The notes under the pieces were generated by a model. The model was not told the DNA's origin. It did no database searches and saw nothing but the letters and a program-made list of their open reading frames with translations. A stretch of DNA of 64,000 bases from Leptospiraceae bacterium (lineage in GTDB: Bacteria > Spirochaetota > Leptospiria > Leptospirales > Leptospiraceae), in assembly GCA_022402465.1 (NCBI GenBank), contig JAKRSH010000014.1, forward strand, positions 172,929 through 236,928, in the 5' to 3' direction. The translations under genes and the position numbers were made by a program. Below are positions 48,299 through 58,048 of the stretch, piece by piece. Position 1 is the first letter of the stretch; each line of letters begins with the position of its first letter.

Positions 48299-49135
48299 TT
48301 AAAATGATTTAATTTCACCGAAGGCAAATCTATCTGTCTTCATTAAGATATCTTGGAGGTTTGCACCTTTTCCTTTCAATGGATCTATCGCTTTAATCAG
48401 TTTTGCTCGCATCTCATACAACTCATCACGATTGTATTTCTTTGAACCTTTAACAAAATCGATTTGATTTAGTTGAATTTGTGTATCTTGCTTAGGGTTA
48501 AAAGCTCCATTTAGTTCTGAACATTGGTTGCAGACTCCTTCTTTTCGTATCAAGGCACATCGATCATCAAAGATTTGAACCATCGTTTTCCTTGCGTCTT
48601 GCAGAAGATGTTTTGTTATATCAATTGATTTTTCCAAGATCAATGATATATCTTTAACTGAGAAATCATATACATCCTTTAATATCAAAGCTATCTGTCT
48701 TTCGATTGGAAGAGTTTTGGACATGCAAGTAAAACAATGATTGATGTGATCTCGTATTTCAAAGGCTTCTTCTTCCGATTCATGTCGTACTTTTTGAATT
48801 TTATCCCAAACACTTGGATCACTCATTGCCAGAGCTTTGCCTTGGGATTTTATATCTACCGTCCAACGTTTCCGTTGTCTCAACAAATCATATGCTAGGT
48901 TTGTAGCGATTGAAAATACCCAAGTCTTAATGGAAGATTTATTCTGGAAAGATTTAAGATTGGAATATGCTTTGAGATAGCTTTCTTGACTTATATCTTC
49001 CGCTTCATCAAAATCTGTCAGCAATCGATACAAATACGATTTTAATTGGTCATGAAATCCTAAAAATATCTTTTGGAAAGCATTTGCATCACCGCCGATT
49101 GCGAGATCCAATAATTCTTGGTAAGTTGAATCCAT
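48299..49135 (-). CDS. ECF-type sigma factor with Cys-rich C-terminal part
   Basis: About 278 residues. Region 2 is clear (YLYRLLTDFDEAEDISQESYLKAY, TWVFSIATNLAYDLLR), and region 4 covers ALILKDVYDFSVKDISLILEKS with DITKHLLQDAR. Unusual Cys pairs HCFTC and RCALIRKEGVCNQCSELNG lie in the linker and right after region 4, likely binding zinc or acting as redox switch. A C-terminal extension of about 70 residues follows. The ATG at 49135 with AGGGGAT upstream was preferred over 49168. No anti-sigma gene is seen; the divergent lipoprotein at 49285 may be a target. Confidence 0.88.
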   Translation of the reverse strand: MDSTYQELLDLAIGGDANAFQKIFLGFHDQLKSYLYRLLTDFDEAEDISQESYLKAYSNLKSFQNKSSIKTWVFSIATNLAYDLLRQRKRWTVDIKSQGKALAMSDPSVWDKIQKVRHESEEEAFEIRDHINHCFTCMSKTLPIERQIALILKDVYDFSVKDISLILEKSIDITKHLLQDARKTMVQIFDDRCALIRKEGVCNQCSELNGAFNPKQDTQIQLNQIDFVKGSKKYNRDELYEMRAKLIKAIDPLKGKGANLQDILMKTDRFAFGEIKSF

Positions 49136-49260
49136 AATTTTATCCCCTTTTTTGTAAAATTTTCTCAAGCAATTATTTTGCTATTAATTTCAGACGATGG
49201 AGCCGTTGAATACGAGCGAAAATCAATCTCGCCCATTTTATGATCCTCATTCGTCGCAAA

Positions 49261-49278
49261 CCTAAACGAATTTAGGAG
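49261..49278 (+). promoter_or_regulatory. Hairpin overlapping the ribosome binding site
   Basis: CCTAAA - CGAA - TTTAGG forms a 6-bp hairpin with a tetraloop whose 3' arm includes the first bases of the AGGAGAA Shine-Dalgarno in front of the ATG at 49285. Translation could be dampened when the hairpin forms. The stem is short and could be coincidental. Confidence 0.4.
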
Positions 49279-49284
49279 AATTTT

Positions 49285-49929
49285 ATGAAACCAATAACAA
49301 CAATTGCTACCAATAATTGTAAAACCAAAAGAACCTTAGCCAATGTAGTGCTTATTCTTATGCTTATCCTTGGGATAGTAGCCTGCCAATCCAACCAAAA
49401 CTCTCAGTTAGAAATCAACCAACTCAAAGCATTGAATGGAACTTATGTAGATCCAGTTCCCTATGAATATGGACAAGGTGTTTATGGAAAGAGAGAGTTT
49501 ACTTTTAAGAACGGAAGCTGGACTTTGGATTTTGTATTGGCATTAGATCCCAAATTGGATAACAAAGTCTTTCGATTTAGAACATTGGGTTCTTATGAAA
49601 TCTTAAGACCTTCTGAGAATCAACCTCAGTCTTATGAAGCAAATTTCAAAGAAGACAAGAAATTTGTTACTTTGCTGACCCAAGATAAGGGACTCGCGCA
49701 AGCATTTGGACTCTCAAATTGCGGATTGCAACCGACAGTTGAAAAAGATATTTCAATATCAGGATGTTCTGTTTGGAAATCAGTCAAGGATTGTCCCATC
49801 GACCATGATCTCGTGAAACTTGATAAAGATGGCAAACTCTATTTTGGAATTAGACCCAAGGATAATAATATGTGCCAAGAAGAATTTAGACCCACATCTC
49901 TAACACCAGCAACGATTAGAATGAAATAA
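49285..49929 (+). CDS. Putative lipoprotein divergent from ECF sigma gene
   Basis: A 214-residue protein with a signal region (VVLILMLILGIVAC, lipobox GIVAC) and a beta-rich mature part (GTYVDPVPYEYGQGVYGKREF, GSWTLDFVLALDP). Four later Cys residues (SNCGL, SGCS, KDC, NMC) may form two disulfides. It resembles APCDD1-like lipoproteins in its first half, not certain. The 149-nt space to the sigma gene is a candidate for control by that sigma. Confidence 0.72.
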   Translation: MKPITTIATNNCKTKRTLANVVLILMLILGIVACQSNQNSQLEINQLKALNGTYVDPVPYEYGQGVYGKREFTFKNGSWTLDFVLALDPKLDNKVFRFRTLGSYEILRPSENQPQSYEANFKEDKKFVTLLTQDKGLAQAFGLSNCGLQPTVEKDISISGCSVWKSVKDCPIDHDLVKLDKDGKLYFGIRPKDNNMCQEEFRPTSLTPATIRMK

Positions 49930-49949
49930 AGATTAATAAATAGAAGCTT

Positions 49950-52091
49950 TTAATCTTCAAAGGAGCTTGAAGTTTCCCAATCAGGTGGTGCACCGTATTT
50001 AAGATATTTCTGTGATCTTTCATAATACAATCTTGCCGCCTCATCTTGGTCGATTTGGGAAATCATTGTTTCGAAAAGATTAGAAGATTCTTGAAAATCT
50101 CCTAATAGAAAATAATAAACTGCACGTTCAAAGATTTCTTTGTATTCAATCTTTAAATTAGATGTCTCATCTAAACCTTCTAAAAGAATTTCGGCAATTC
50201 CAATCGGCTCTGCTCCTTTAAATAATCTTACAGAATCTACAATTCGATACGGAAATCGATCAAAACTATCTGATGCATAAAGAGCATCAACAGATACTAG
50301 AATCTTAGCTCCGTATTTTTTTGTTAGACCTTCTATCACTGAGGCAAGATAAATAGACTCTGATACAGCAGATGTCTGCATTCTTTCCTCTTCTCCCAAA
50401 ATTCCTAAAAGTGTCTCACCGTGATGAATACCAATTCCTATAGAAATGGCTTGGTTTCCTTTTTTAATACGATAGAAATTGTAATCATTTACCACACGGT
50501 GCATTTCAATTGCAGTATCTATAGCCTTGTTTGTTCCTTCTGTAAATAGAGCAATCACTGCATCTCCAATGAATTTTTCAATATGTCCATTGTTTTGAGT
50601 TATTACAGGAACAACTCTTTTAAGATATGCATTCAGAAAACGAAAGTTATCTTGGGGACTAAATTGTTCTGAAAAACTTGTGAAACCTCTAATATCAGAT
50701 GAGAGTATTGATAAATTCTTTGAAGAAAAATCACCACACTTCAATTTGAGAATATTAGAATCATTTATTAATTTAATATACTCTCTGGAAACAAATTTCG
50801 AATAATTCCGATTTAGTTGCTCAAGATCTTGAGAAATTTTTTGGTATTCTTCACTTAGTTCAAGGGCATGATTAAATGTTTCTGAATTTCTCTTCGATAA
50901 AATAATAGACTGAATCACAAAAAATAAAAATAAACCTATTGGTAGTTTTAAATCATCTTCTATGATTCTTGAGCCAGCTAATAAGTCATGAACTGCAAAA
51001 AGCATAAGTATAACAGTTCCAACTAATAATAATTTAGATTGATTTCTGCGATAATGATTGATTTTTAAAATTGCATAAGTACTTAAAAATATTGCTAAGC
51101 CAACAATTGCATTATTTAAGTATAGAATTGAGGTAAAAAAATCAGGAGGCGTTAAAAGTGTAATGATAGCTGATAATAAGCTAGCATAAAAGACTAGTTT
51201 TGATCCAAGTCTTTGCACATCATTTGGATACATTTTTCGTAAATATTCAAGAAATACAGGAGCAAGTATAGGCGTAGTTGCATAGTCCAACTTAACTAAT
51301 AATTCCCAAGAAATATTTGGAATAAAGTAAGTAATATAGAAATTATCTAGAATAAAAATTCTTAAAGCGTTTATAAAACAAAATATAGAAAAATACAAAT
51401 AACTTTGAATTTGATCTCGAATAAAAAATAAAATAAGATGAAAGAAACCCATTGTTAAAATTGATCCCATCACAAGGAGTTCAAAGGCAGCATACAAGAT
51501 CGAATAATCATAAATTATTTCCTCACTACCAAACTCTATTGGATAACGAAATCCTCCTCTAGCGTGATGAAAATTACTTACTGTTAGTAAAATTTCTGCA
51601 TGAGAGTCTTTAGGCTTGAATGAAACATAATTTACTTTATATTGCGGTGTCGATAATGCTTTTGTCTCTCCTACAACTCCTGCTGAGGCGAATTTTATTC
51701 GATTGATATAAAAATTATAAGCTGTGCTTTGATTTTTGATTTTGAAAAAATATTTTTGATCTTTTTTTAAATTGTTAATTCGTAATCTATAGCTTGCATA
51801 TCCGTTTGATTTATTCTCACTTGGATTTATTTTATTCCAACTTGATGGAACATGAGTAATCAAAGGATTTTTATTTTTAGAATCCAAATCTTGCCAATCA
51901 TTGTGAATATTCCAATAAATTTCCCACTCACCATCCAATAAAATAACTTGATCATTTGTGAGTTCAGGAAGATTTAATATTCCATCCTTTATCTGAATTT
52001 CTTTATAAGATCTACAATTATTTGAAAAAATAAAAATACAAAAACAAAATAAGCTAATAAAGAAACTTCGCAATTTCACTTGGATTCCCAT
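49950..52091 (-). CDS. 7TMR-DISM membrane cyclase, metal-site subunit
   Basis: A 713-residue protein: lipoprotein-like signal (FSNNC), DISMED2 periplasmic domain (about 35-185), seven helices (about 200-400), a coiled coil, a class III cyclase domain (about 455-640) and a short TPR-like tail. Metal Asps D466 (SSDIRGF) and D510 (FIGDAV) are intact. The transition-state residues are lost: the canonical VNxAxR is IYLASV, with Tyr581 for Asn and Val585 for Arg. Alone it should lack one half of the active site. The ATG at 52091 has AAGGAA upstream and overlaps the end of the partner gene by 16 nt; a GTG at 52079 would give a 4-nt overlap. Confidence 0.88.
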   Translation of the reverse strand: MGIQVKLRSFFISLFCFCIFIFSNNCRSYKEIQIKDGILNLPELTNDQVILLDGEWEIYWNIHNDWQDLDSKNKNPLITHVPSSWNKINPSENKSNGYASYRLRINNLKKDQKYFFKIKNQSTAYNFYINRIKFASAGVVGETKALSTPQYKVNYVSFKPKDSHAEILLTVSNFHHARGGFRYPIEFGSEEIIYDYSILYAAFELLVMGSILTMGFFHLILFFIRDQIQSYLYFSIFCFINALRIFILDNFYITYFIPNISWELLVKLDYATTPILAPVFLEYLRKMYPNDVQRLGSKLVFYASLLSAIITLLTPPDFFTSILYLNNAIVGLAIFLSTYAILKINHYRRNQSKLLLVGTVILMLFAVHDLLAGSRIIEDDLKLPIGLFLFFVIQSIILSKRNSETFNHALELSEEYQKISQDLEQLNRNYSKFVSREYIKLINDSNILKLKCGDFSSKNLSILSSDIRGFTSFSEQFSPQDNFRFLNAYLKRVVPVITQNNGHIEKFIGDAVIALFTEGTNKAIDTAIEMHRVVNDYNFYRIKKGNQAISIGIGIHHGETLLGILGEEERMQTSAVSESIYLASVIEGLTKKYGAKILVSVDALYASDSFDRFPYRIVDSVRLFKGAEPIGIAEILLEGLDETSNLKIEYKEIFERAVYYFLLGDFQESSNLFETMISQIDQDEAARLYYERSQKYLKYGAPPDWETSSSFED

Positions 52092-53644
52092 TGGTGTATT
52101 CCTTTGAAATCATCGCCAGATCCAGTTTCGAGAAAATATTTTGCTCTTTCAAAATACATTTGAGCTGCCTTATCTCCAGAATTGATCTTCAATACTTTTT
52201 TAAAATGTTCCATGGCTAATGCAAAATCTGCTTTTATGTAACTTAAAATTCCTTCTTCAAAATCAAATTTAGTTTCAATTTTCAAATCTGTTAGGAGATC
52301 TATTCTAGGAATTAAAATTTCACCTATTGAGATATGAATGGTTTTGCCTTTAACTCTCACCATATCTAACATTCTATAATTTATTTCATGAATAGAATTG
52401 CATTTGTATAAGGATGGAAGGCTTATGAGTATACGAGCTCCGTATTTTTCCGTTAAACCTTGAATTCTACTAGCTAAATTAACTGTATCTGATATAACCG
52501 TAAGTTCTTGTCGAGACTCATCTCCTATAATACCTATACGAGTGCTACCATAGTGCATACCACAACCGCATTCTATAGGAAGATAGCCTGTTTTCTTTCT
52601 ATGAATATTGTATATCTCAATTTCCCACTGCAATTGAATTGCTGCTTTAACTGCATCATCTGGGGATTCCGGAAATAAAGATAGAATCGTATTATCAATG
52701 AATTTATCTATTATTCCATTGTTATTTTGAATCGAAGGAGAAACTCGAGAAATATATGAGTTTATAAATTTATAAATATTCTCTGATGGAATTCCTCTTA
52801 CAATTTTCCAAAAATCTTGGATCTGTGTAAATTGTATGGTCAGCTCTTTCTCAGTATTTTCACCCAGATGTAATTCTTCATGAAAATTCGAATTTAAAAT
52901 ATTTAAGAATTTCTTAGGAACAAACTTTTCATAAGTTCTATTGAAGAGTTCAGCTAAATTATTTGAATTCTTTATTTCATCCGATAGAATTTCTGTGCGT
53001 ATAAAAGATTGATTCATTCTTCTGGCTAAAATATAAGACTGAATACCAAAAAATAAAAAAATAGAAAATTGAATTAAAAATGTTTCGTAACCAAGAATCT
53101 TCCACTCAAAAGAATTCTTTAAAGCTGAAATGAGTAGAATCAATAATCCAAAAGTAAATAATTTATAATCTTCTAATTTTTTAAAATAAACTTGAAAACC
53201 AAGAAATACAAAATACGAACTGAAAATTATCGTGATGCCTAAGTTTATGTATGAATTAAATGAAGGAAGATAATAGAAGAAAAATAAATGAAAACAAACA
53301 AAAATCATAAAAAGATAATTTAAACTTTGAATTAACTTCTTAGAAATTAAGTTTTGATACAAAGAATGGATTAATCGCAGAAGTATGTAGATAGAAAAAA
53401 TACTTAAAAGAATATCTAAAGCATTTAAATAATTTAATCTTAATAAATCAATCTTGAAGGGTAGAATCGGAAGACTGACATTCAACAATCTTAATGCAAT
53501 AACAAAACTAAATAAACTAAAATAAAAAGATTGCTTTTCTGTTTTTTGGTAGAAATACAAAATAAAAAAATACAATCCAAGGATGAATAGCGATCCAAAT
53601 AATATTAAATTTAATGCAAAAGTTGGGAATATTTCTTCATTCAT
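52076..53644 (-). CDS. 7TM membrane cyclase, transition-state-site subunit
   Basis: A 522-residue paralogue of the downstream cyclase, without signal peptide or periplasmic sensor. It has seven helices (about 10-205), a coiled coil, a class III cyclase domain (about 265-450) and the same TPR-like tail. Both metal Asps are replaced: Q274 (FTQIQDF) and N318 (FIDNTI). The base- and transition-state residues are kept: K314, T382 and N389 with R393 (ISDTVNLASRI). It therefore supplies what the downstream protein lacks. Its stop lies inside the start region of that gene, so the two are translated together. A role as C2-like half of a heterodimer is inferred. Confidence 0.88.
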   Translation of the reverse strand: MNEEIFPTFALNLILFGSLFILGLYFFILYFYQKTEKQSFYFSLFSFVIALRLLNVSLPILPFKIDLLRLNYLNALDILLSIFSIYILLRLIHSLYQNLISKKLIQSLNYLFMIFVCFHLFFFYYLPSFNSYINLGITIIFSSYFVFLGFQVYFKKLEDYKLFTFGLLILLISALKNSFEWKILGYETFLIQFSIFLFFGIQSYILARRMNQSFIRTEILSDEIKNSNNLAELFNRTYEKFVPKKFLNILNSNFHEELHLGENTEKELTIQFTQIQDFWKIVRGIPSENIYKFINSYISRVSPSIQNNNGIIDKFIDNTILSLFPESPDDAVKAAIQLQWEIEIYNIHRKKTGYLPIECGCGMHYGSTRIGIIGDESRQELTVISDTVNLASRIQGLTEKYGARILISLPSLYKCNSIHEINYRMLDMVRVKGKTIHISIGEILIPRIDLLTDLKIETKFDFEEGILSYIKADFALAMEHFKKVLKINSGDKAAQMYFERAKYFLETGSGDDFKGIHQWESK

Positions 53645-53723
53645 TGTAGATTTTTTATCTTTCTGCCATATTTAAAAATAGAGAGATTATATTATAATAT
53701 TAAAGAACTAATTTAGAATTAAA

Positions 53724-54635
53724 TTATTTATAAATTGTGTTCAACCAATTAATGCACACTTTTGCTAGATCTTCCCCGCAATCTTCTTGGAGAAAATGTC
53801 CACCACCTTTTATAGTCGTATGAGGTTGTCCTTTGGCACCAGGAATTTTTCTCCGAAAAAATAAATCTGCTCGATTCATAATTGGATCTTGATCACTAAA
53901 TGCAGTCAAGAAAGGTATATTCCAATTAGAATATACTTCCCATGCCTTTTTATTTGCTTCTGATGCTGGATCATTCGGACTATCCGGAACTAAGGCAGGA
54001 AAAATTCTTGCCGCTTCCTTATAAGATTCATCTGGAAATGGTGCGTCATAGGCTTTGATAGTTTCAGGTGAGATCTCTTTATAACAACCGTTTTTGATAA
54101 TTTTTCCAATAGGCAGACGTTTAACATTTTGAGAAAAACTTCTCCATTCATAGAAAGCATCAGGTAATTTATTATCTCCCGTTGGTAAGAAGGTGTTTGC
54201 TGTGGTAATGGAATGAAAGAGATTTTGATTTTCTGCAGCCATTCTGAGACCGAGTAAACCTCCCCAATCTTGGCAGATCAAATTGATCCCAGTTAATTGC
54301 AATTCTTGGACAAAATGAACCAACCATTCAATATGAATTGCGTAATTAAAAACCTCTCGGTTTAAGGGTTTGTCACTTTTCCCAAAACCTATTAAATCTG
54401 GAGCAATAGAACGATATCCTGCTTCTGTAAATAATGGAATCATTTTTCTGTAAAGATATGACCAGGATGGTTCACCATGTAACATTAAAATAATTTTATC
54501 TGAGGCTCTATTCTCATCTATATAATGCATTCTAAGATTCCCAGGATTTACTTGAAGATAATTGTCCTTGAAATTGTATCCAGGTAAGTTAGCAAATCTT
54601 TCTTCAGGTGTTCTTTTAAATTCTATTTGTTCCAT
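53724..54635 (-). CDS. Haloalkane dehalogenase-like alpha/beta hydrolase
   Basis: A 303-residue alpha/beta hydrolase with an Asp nucleophile: D123 in CQDWGG, whose W124 serves as halide-binding Trp in haloalkane dehalogenases. HGEPSWSYLYR forms the oxyanion region, FSDQDPI carries the acid and KGGGHFLQED the base His. The pattern fits the HLD-I branch; epoxide hydrolases share the fold but need cap-domain Tyr residues that I cannot place. No signal peptide. Monocistronic, about 80 nt from the cyclase operon. Confidence 0.85.
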   Translation of the reverse strand: MEQIEFKRTPEERFANLPGYNFKDNYLQVNPGNLRMHYIDENRASDKIILMLHGEPSWSYLYRKMIPLFTEAGYRSIAPDLIGFGKSDKPLNREVFNYAIHIEWLVHFVQELQLTGINLICQDWGGLLGLRMAAENQNLFHSITTANTFLPTGDNKLPDAFYEWRSFSQNVKRLPIGKIIKNGCYKEISPETIKAYDAPFPDESYKEAARIFPALVPDSPNDPASEANKKAWEVYSNWNIPFLTAFSDQDPIMNRADLFFRRKIPGAKGQPHTTIKGGGHFLQEDCGEDLAKVCINWLNTIYK

Positions 54636-54791
54636 TTGTACCCAAGTTTAACTTTTAGAATTTTAAGTTCAACCAAAAACTATTTTAGATCCATTCGATC
54701 TTAATTTGGAAGGTTTCTAAATTTCTATTCAGATTTTATATATTTAAGCGAAAAATAGATGTCTAAAACATAAACTTCACAGAATTATAAT

Positions 54792-57700
54792 TTGCTTACA
54801 TTTATATCTATACGAAACCCAATATTTGCTTGGATGATGATGATCTCCCTTATTTTCCTAGGAGGATTTTCACTATCGAGAATGAACATTTCCCAAATGC
54901 CGGATGTAGATTTCCCTTTTGTGAATGTGATTGTAAATCTCGATGGAGCAACAGCAAAGGTGATGGAAACCGATGTGGTCGATATCATTGAAGAAGTAAT
55001 ACTCACAGTCGAAGGTGTGAAGGAAATTAAATCCTACTCCAAAGATTACTCTGCAAATATTTCTGTTGAATTGGAATTGAATCGAGATGTAGATGTCGCT
55101 CTCCAAGAAATCCAAACTAAGATTGCGCAAGTTCAGAATAAACTTCCTGTTGATTTAGATCCTCCCATTTTGATGAAATCGAATCCAGAAGATAACCCTA
55201 TCGTTTGGGTTGCTCTAACTTCCGATATACGTTCCAAGAAGGATATGGTTCTTTATGTCAAAGATGTTCTAAAGGATAAATACCAAAAGATTCCAGGTGT
55301 TGGTGAAATTTATCTGGGTGGATATGTAGATCGAACTGTGAATGTATATCTCGATCCTAAGAAACTTTCTCAAAGAGAAATAACTGTTGATGATATTACC
55401 AATACACTTTTAGAACAAAATATTGAAATTCCAGGCGGACGAGTTGAGAACCGCTTAGAAGAGTATGGACTCCGTTCTATTGGCGAAGTTCCAACAGTTG
55501 ATAAATTCCAAGATATCTATTTGAACTCGAGAAGTGGTGTTCCCGTTTATAGTCTTATTAAGTTAGGCGATATTTCCACAATAGAGGATGGCTTAGATGA
55601 TATTCGTAGAATATCTCGTTTTAATGGTTCTCCTTCGATTGGACTAGGAATCAAAAAATTAAAAGGTTACAATGCTGTAGAAATAGCTGACAAGATTAAA
55701 CAAGTAACAATAGAACTTCAAGATTCTCTTCCAGAAGGATATAACTTACAGGTTGCTTCCGATAATACGATTTTCATCCGCGAGTCTATTGGTGAGTTAC
55801 AATTTACGATGCTTCTCTCAGCAATATTGACTGGATTAGTGACTCGATTATTTTTGGGTTCTTGGAAATCAACTTGGAATATTCTTCTCGCAATTCCAAC
55901 TTCAATACTTGGAACTTTTTTCTTTTTGGATATCTTTGGCTTCACTCTAAATACCTTCACCTTACTTGGTTTAACTCTAGCAACAGGAATTGTAGTAGAT
56001 GATGCTATTATGGTATTGGAAAATATTGTTCGCCACCATGAAATGGGTAAATCTTGGAAGGAAGCAGCCTGGAAAGGAACTAAGGAAGTTCAATTTGCAG
56101 CATTGTCTGCCACACTTGCTATCGTTGCCATCTTTCTCCCAGTCGCTTTTATCTCAGGAATTATTGGAAGGTATTTCTTAGAATTTGCAATCACAGTTTC
56201 AGTAGCAGTCTTGCTTTCTCTTTTCGAATCCCTAACCTTTACTCCCATGCGAGCTGCACAATTTAAAAAGTCCGAAGAAAAACTCTCTCGCTTCGATTCC
56301 ATGATGGAAAGAATAATGAACAATATACAAAATAAGTACAAATTGTCCTTAGAATGGTCTCTCTTTCATCCAAAATCTATCATTATTGGTTCCCTAATTT
56401 TATTTATTTTGTCATTGCTGTTTATTATTCCTCTCAAAAAAGAATTTGTCCCAGCGCAAGACACAGGTAGATTCTTGGTTCGCATGAAAGCTCCTGTTGG
56501 TTATTCAATCATTAGAACCGACCAAGAAGTGAGACCAATAGAAGAGTTCATTACTAACAGGAAAGAAATTTTTTCCTATTTCATAGCAGTAGGCGGTGTG
56601 GGTGGTGGAGATGTAAATACGGCAATGATTTATGCTACATTGCAGGATAAAGAGAATCGACCAATCAATCCTAAAACAAATCAGCCAATTACACAAAAGG
56701 AATTTTTTGAAATTTTGCGAGCTGAACTTCCAAAAGTTGCTCCAAGTCTGAAAGTCTCTATCCAAGATTTTTCACTGGGTGGTTTCAGTGCCGGAAGAGG
56801 ATATCCAGTCGAATTGCAAGTAACAGGATCCGATTGGGATACATTATCAGATTCGGCTGAGAAATTGAAAGATCGCTTAGAACAAAGTGGCTATCTAACT
56901 GATGTTGATTCAGACTACAATAAGGGACAGCCAGAACTACGTTTGGTACCTGACAGAAGGTCAGCAGCATTAATGGGTGTCAGTATAGCGAATATAGGAA
57001 ACACTGTAGGAACTTTAATGGGAGGTCGTCGCGCTGGTAAGTTTACGGAAAATGGAAGAACTTATGACGTAAAAGTACGAATTGCACGTAAAGAAGGTGA
57101 AGATCCAAAATCTCTCTATGAAACAAGTGTTAGAAACACTCACGGCGAAATTGTACAATTAAATCGATTATTAAAATTTGAAGAAACCGAATCTCAGAAA
57201 AATATTTCACGTGTTGATAGATCAAGAGCAATTACTATATTCGGAAATCCAAAAGATCCATATTCACAACAGGAAGCAATATTACATTCTCTAGAAATAG
57301 CAAAAGAAGTTCTTCCTAAGACTTACTCCGCTAAGATAACAGGAGCAGCCAAGGCATCTTCAGAATCAATGAATAGCCTAATAGCTGTCTTAGCAGTTGG
57401 AATTTTAATTTCTTATATGATACTTGCATCCCAATTCAATCATCTTCGTCATCCAATTTATATTTTGCTTTCTCTACCTTTTAGTTTTTCAGGGGCTTTG
57501 CTTTGTTTGTATATTTTCAATCAAAGTATCAATGTGTACAGCTTTATCGGATTGATACTTCTTCTTGGCTTAGTCAAAAAGAATTCCATCATACTAGTGG
57601 AATTTATAAACCAAGTAAAAGAAAAAACTTTCAAAAATATCAACAAGATTAAATCTACAAACAAACAATCTTTATCACCATCTAATCAAAAGAAACTGAT

Positions 57701-57938
57701 CCAAGATTGCATCATTGAAGCAAGTCCACTTAGAATTCGTCCTATCCTTATGACAAGTTTAAGTTCTATTGCCGCAGCAATACCTCCCGCACTTGCCATA
57801 GGACCTGGACAGGAGACTCGAATACCTATGGCACTTACGATTCTTGGTGGTATGATTCTCTCTACTTTAGTTACTCTTTATCTCGTTCCAGTAGTTTATG
57901 GTTGGGTGGAAGGGTTTTTTGCGGACAAAAATAGGTAA
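54792..57938 (+). CDS. RND efflux permease (HAE1/AcrB type)
   Basis: A 1048-residue proton-driven exporter with 12 helices and two large periplasmic loops. The helix 4 proton relay is LATGIVVDDAIMVLENIV (two Asps) and the helix 10 Lys lies in GLVKKNSIILVEF. The loop after that helix is longer than usual by about 25 residues (region KTFKNINKIKSTNKQSLS). The start is a TTG at 54792 because an in-frame stop at 54771 leaves no ATG upstream; no good Shine-Dalgarno is visible. No membrane-fusion protein or outer-membrane channel gene is adjacent, so it must recruit partners encoded elsewhere. Confidence 0.92.
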   Translation: MLTFISIRNPIFAWMMMISLIFLGGFSLSRMNISQMPDVDFPFVNVIVNLDGATAKVMETDVVDIIEEVILTVEGVKEIKSYSKDYSANISVELELNRDVDVALQEIQTKIAQVQNKLPVDLDPPILMKSNPEDNPIVWVALTSDIRSKKDMVLYVKDVLKDKYQKIPGVGEIYLGGYVDRTVNVYLDPKKLSQREITVDDITNTLLEQNIEIPGGRVENRLEEYGLRSIGEVPTVDKFQDIYLNSRSGVPVYSLIKLGDISTIEDGLDDIRRISRFNGSPSIGLGIKKLKGYNAVEIADKIKQVTIELQDSLPEGYNLQVASDNTIFIRESIGELQFTMLLSAILTGLVTRLFLGSWKSTWNILLAIPTSILGTFFFLDIFGFTLNTFTLLGLTLATGIVVDDAIMVLENIVRHHEMGKSWKEAAWKGTKEVQFAALSATLAIVAIFLPVAFISGIIGRYFLEFAITVSVAVLLSLFESLTFTPMRAAQFKKSEEKLSRFDSMMERIMNNIQNKYKLSLEWSLFHPKSIIIGSLILFILSLLFIIPLKKEFVPAQDTGRFLVRMKAPVGYSIIRTDQEVRPIEEFITNRKEIFSYFIAVGGVGGGDVNTAMIYATLQDKENRPINPKTNQPITQKEFFEILRAELPKVAPSLKVSIQDFSLGGFSAGRGYPVELQVTGSDWDTLSDSAEKLKDRLEQSGYLTDVDSDYNKGQPELRLVPDRRSAALMGVSIANIGNTVGTLMGGRRAGKFTENGRTYDVKVRIARKEGEDPKSLYETSVRNTHGEIVQLNRLLKFEETESQKNISRVDRSRAITIFGNPKDPYSQQEAILHSLEIAKEVLPKTYSAKITGAAKASSESMNSLIAVLAVGILISYMILASQFNHLRHPIYILLSLPFSFSGALLCLYIFNQSINVYSFIGLILLLGLVKKNSIILVEFINQVKEKTFKNINKIKSTNKQSLSPSNQKKLIQDCIIEASPLRIRPILMTSLSSIAAAIPPALAIGPGQETRIPMALTILGGMILSTLVTLYLVPVVYGWVEGFFADKNR

Positions 57939-57949
57939 TATATTATTTT

Positions 57950-58033
57950 GGGCGCCTTTACCGGCTCTCCCTCGACGAGGGCGCCCCAGCACCATTTAGC
58001 GATGCAAAGCTGATCGTTAGAAATGGTGCTGGG
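57950..58033. repeat. GC-rich hairpin element, copy 1
   Basis: Two adjoining inverted repeats of strikingly high GC in an AT-rich genome. First, GGGCGCC (57950-57956) pairs with GGCGCCC (57980-57986). Then CCCAGCACCATTT (57985-57997) pairs perfectly with AAATGGTGCTGGG (58021-58033) around a 23-base loop that is itself partly self-complementary. The second hairpin recurs at 61513-61557 with the same arm and loop length. No T tract follows, so it is not an ordinary terminator. The intergenic stretch 57939-58332 contains this element, the composite repeat after it and no gene. Confidence 0.85.
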
Positions 58034-58048
58034 TCCGGGGCGCGGAGT

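Noticed and set aside
49930..49958. AAGATTAA / TTAATCTT pair between convergent genes as terminator
   Set aside because: Only 8 AT-rich pairs with a 13-base loop and no T run; too weak to call.
57950..58033. Intrinsic terminator for the RND pump gene
   Set aside because: The stems are strong but no T tract follows either one, and a copy of the same hairpin occurs elsewhere away from that context.
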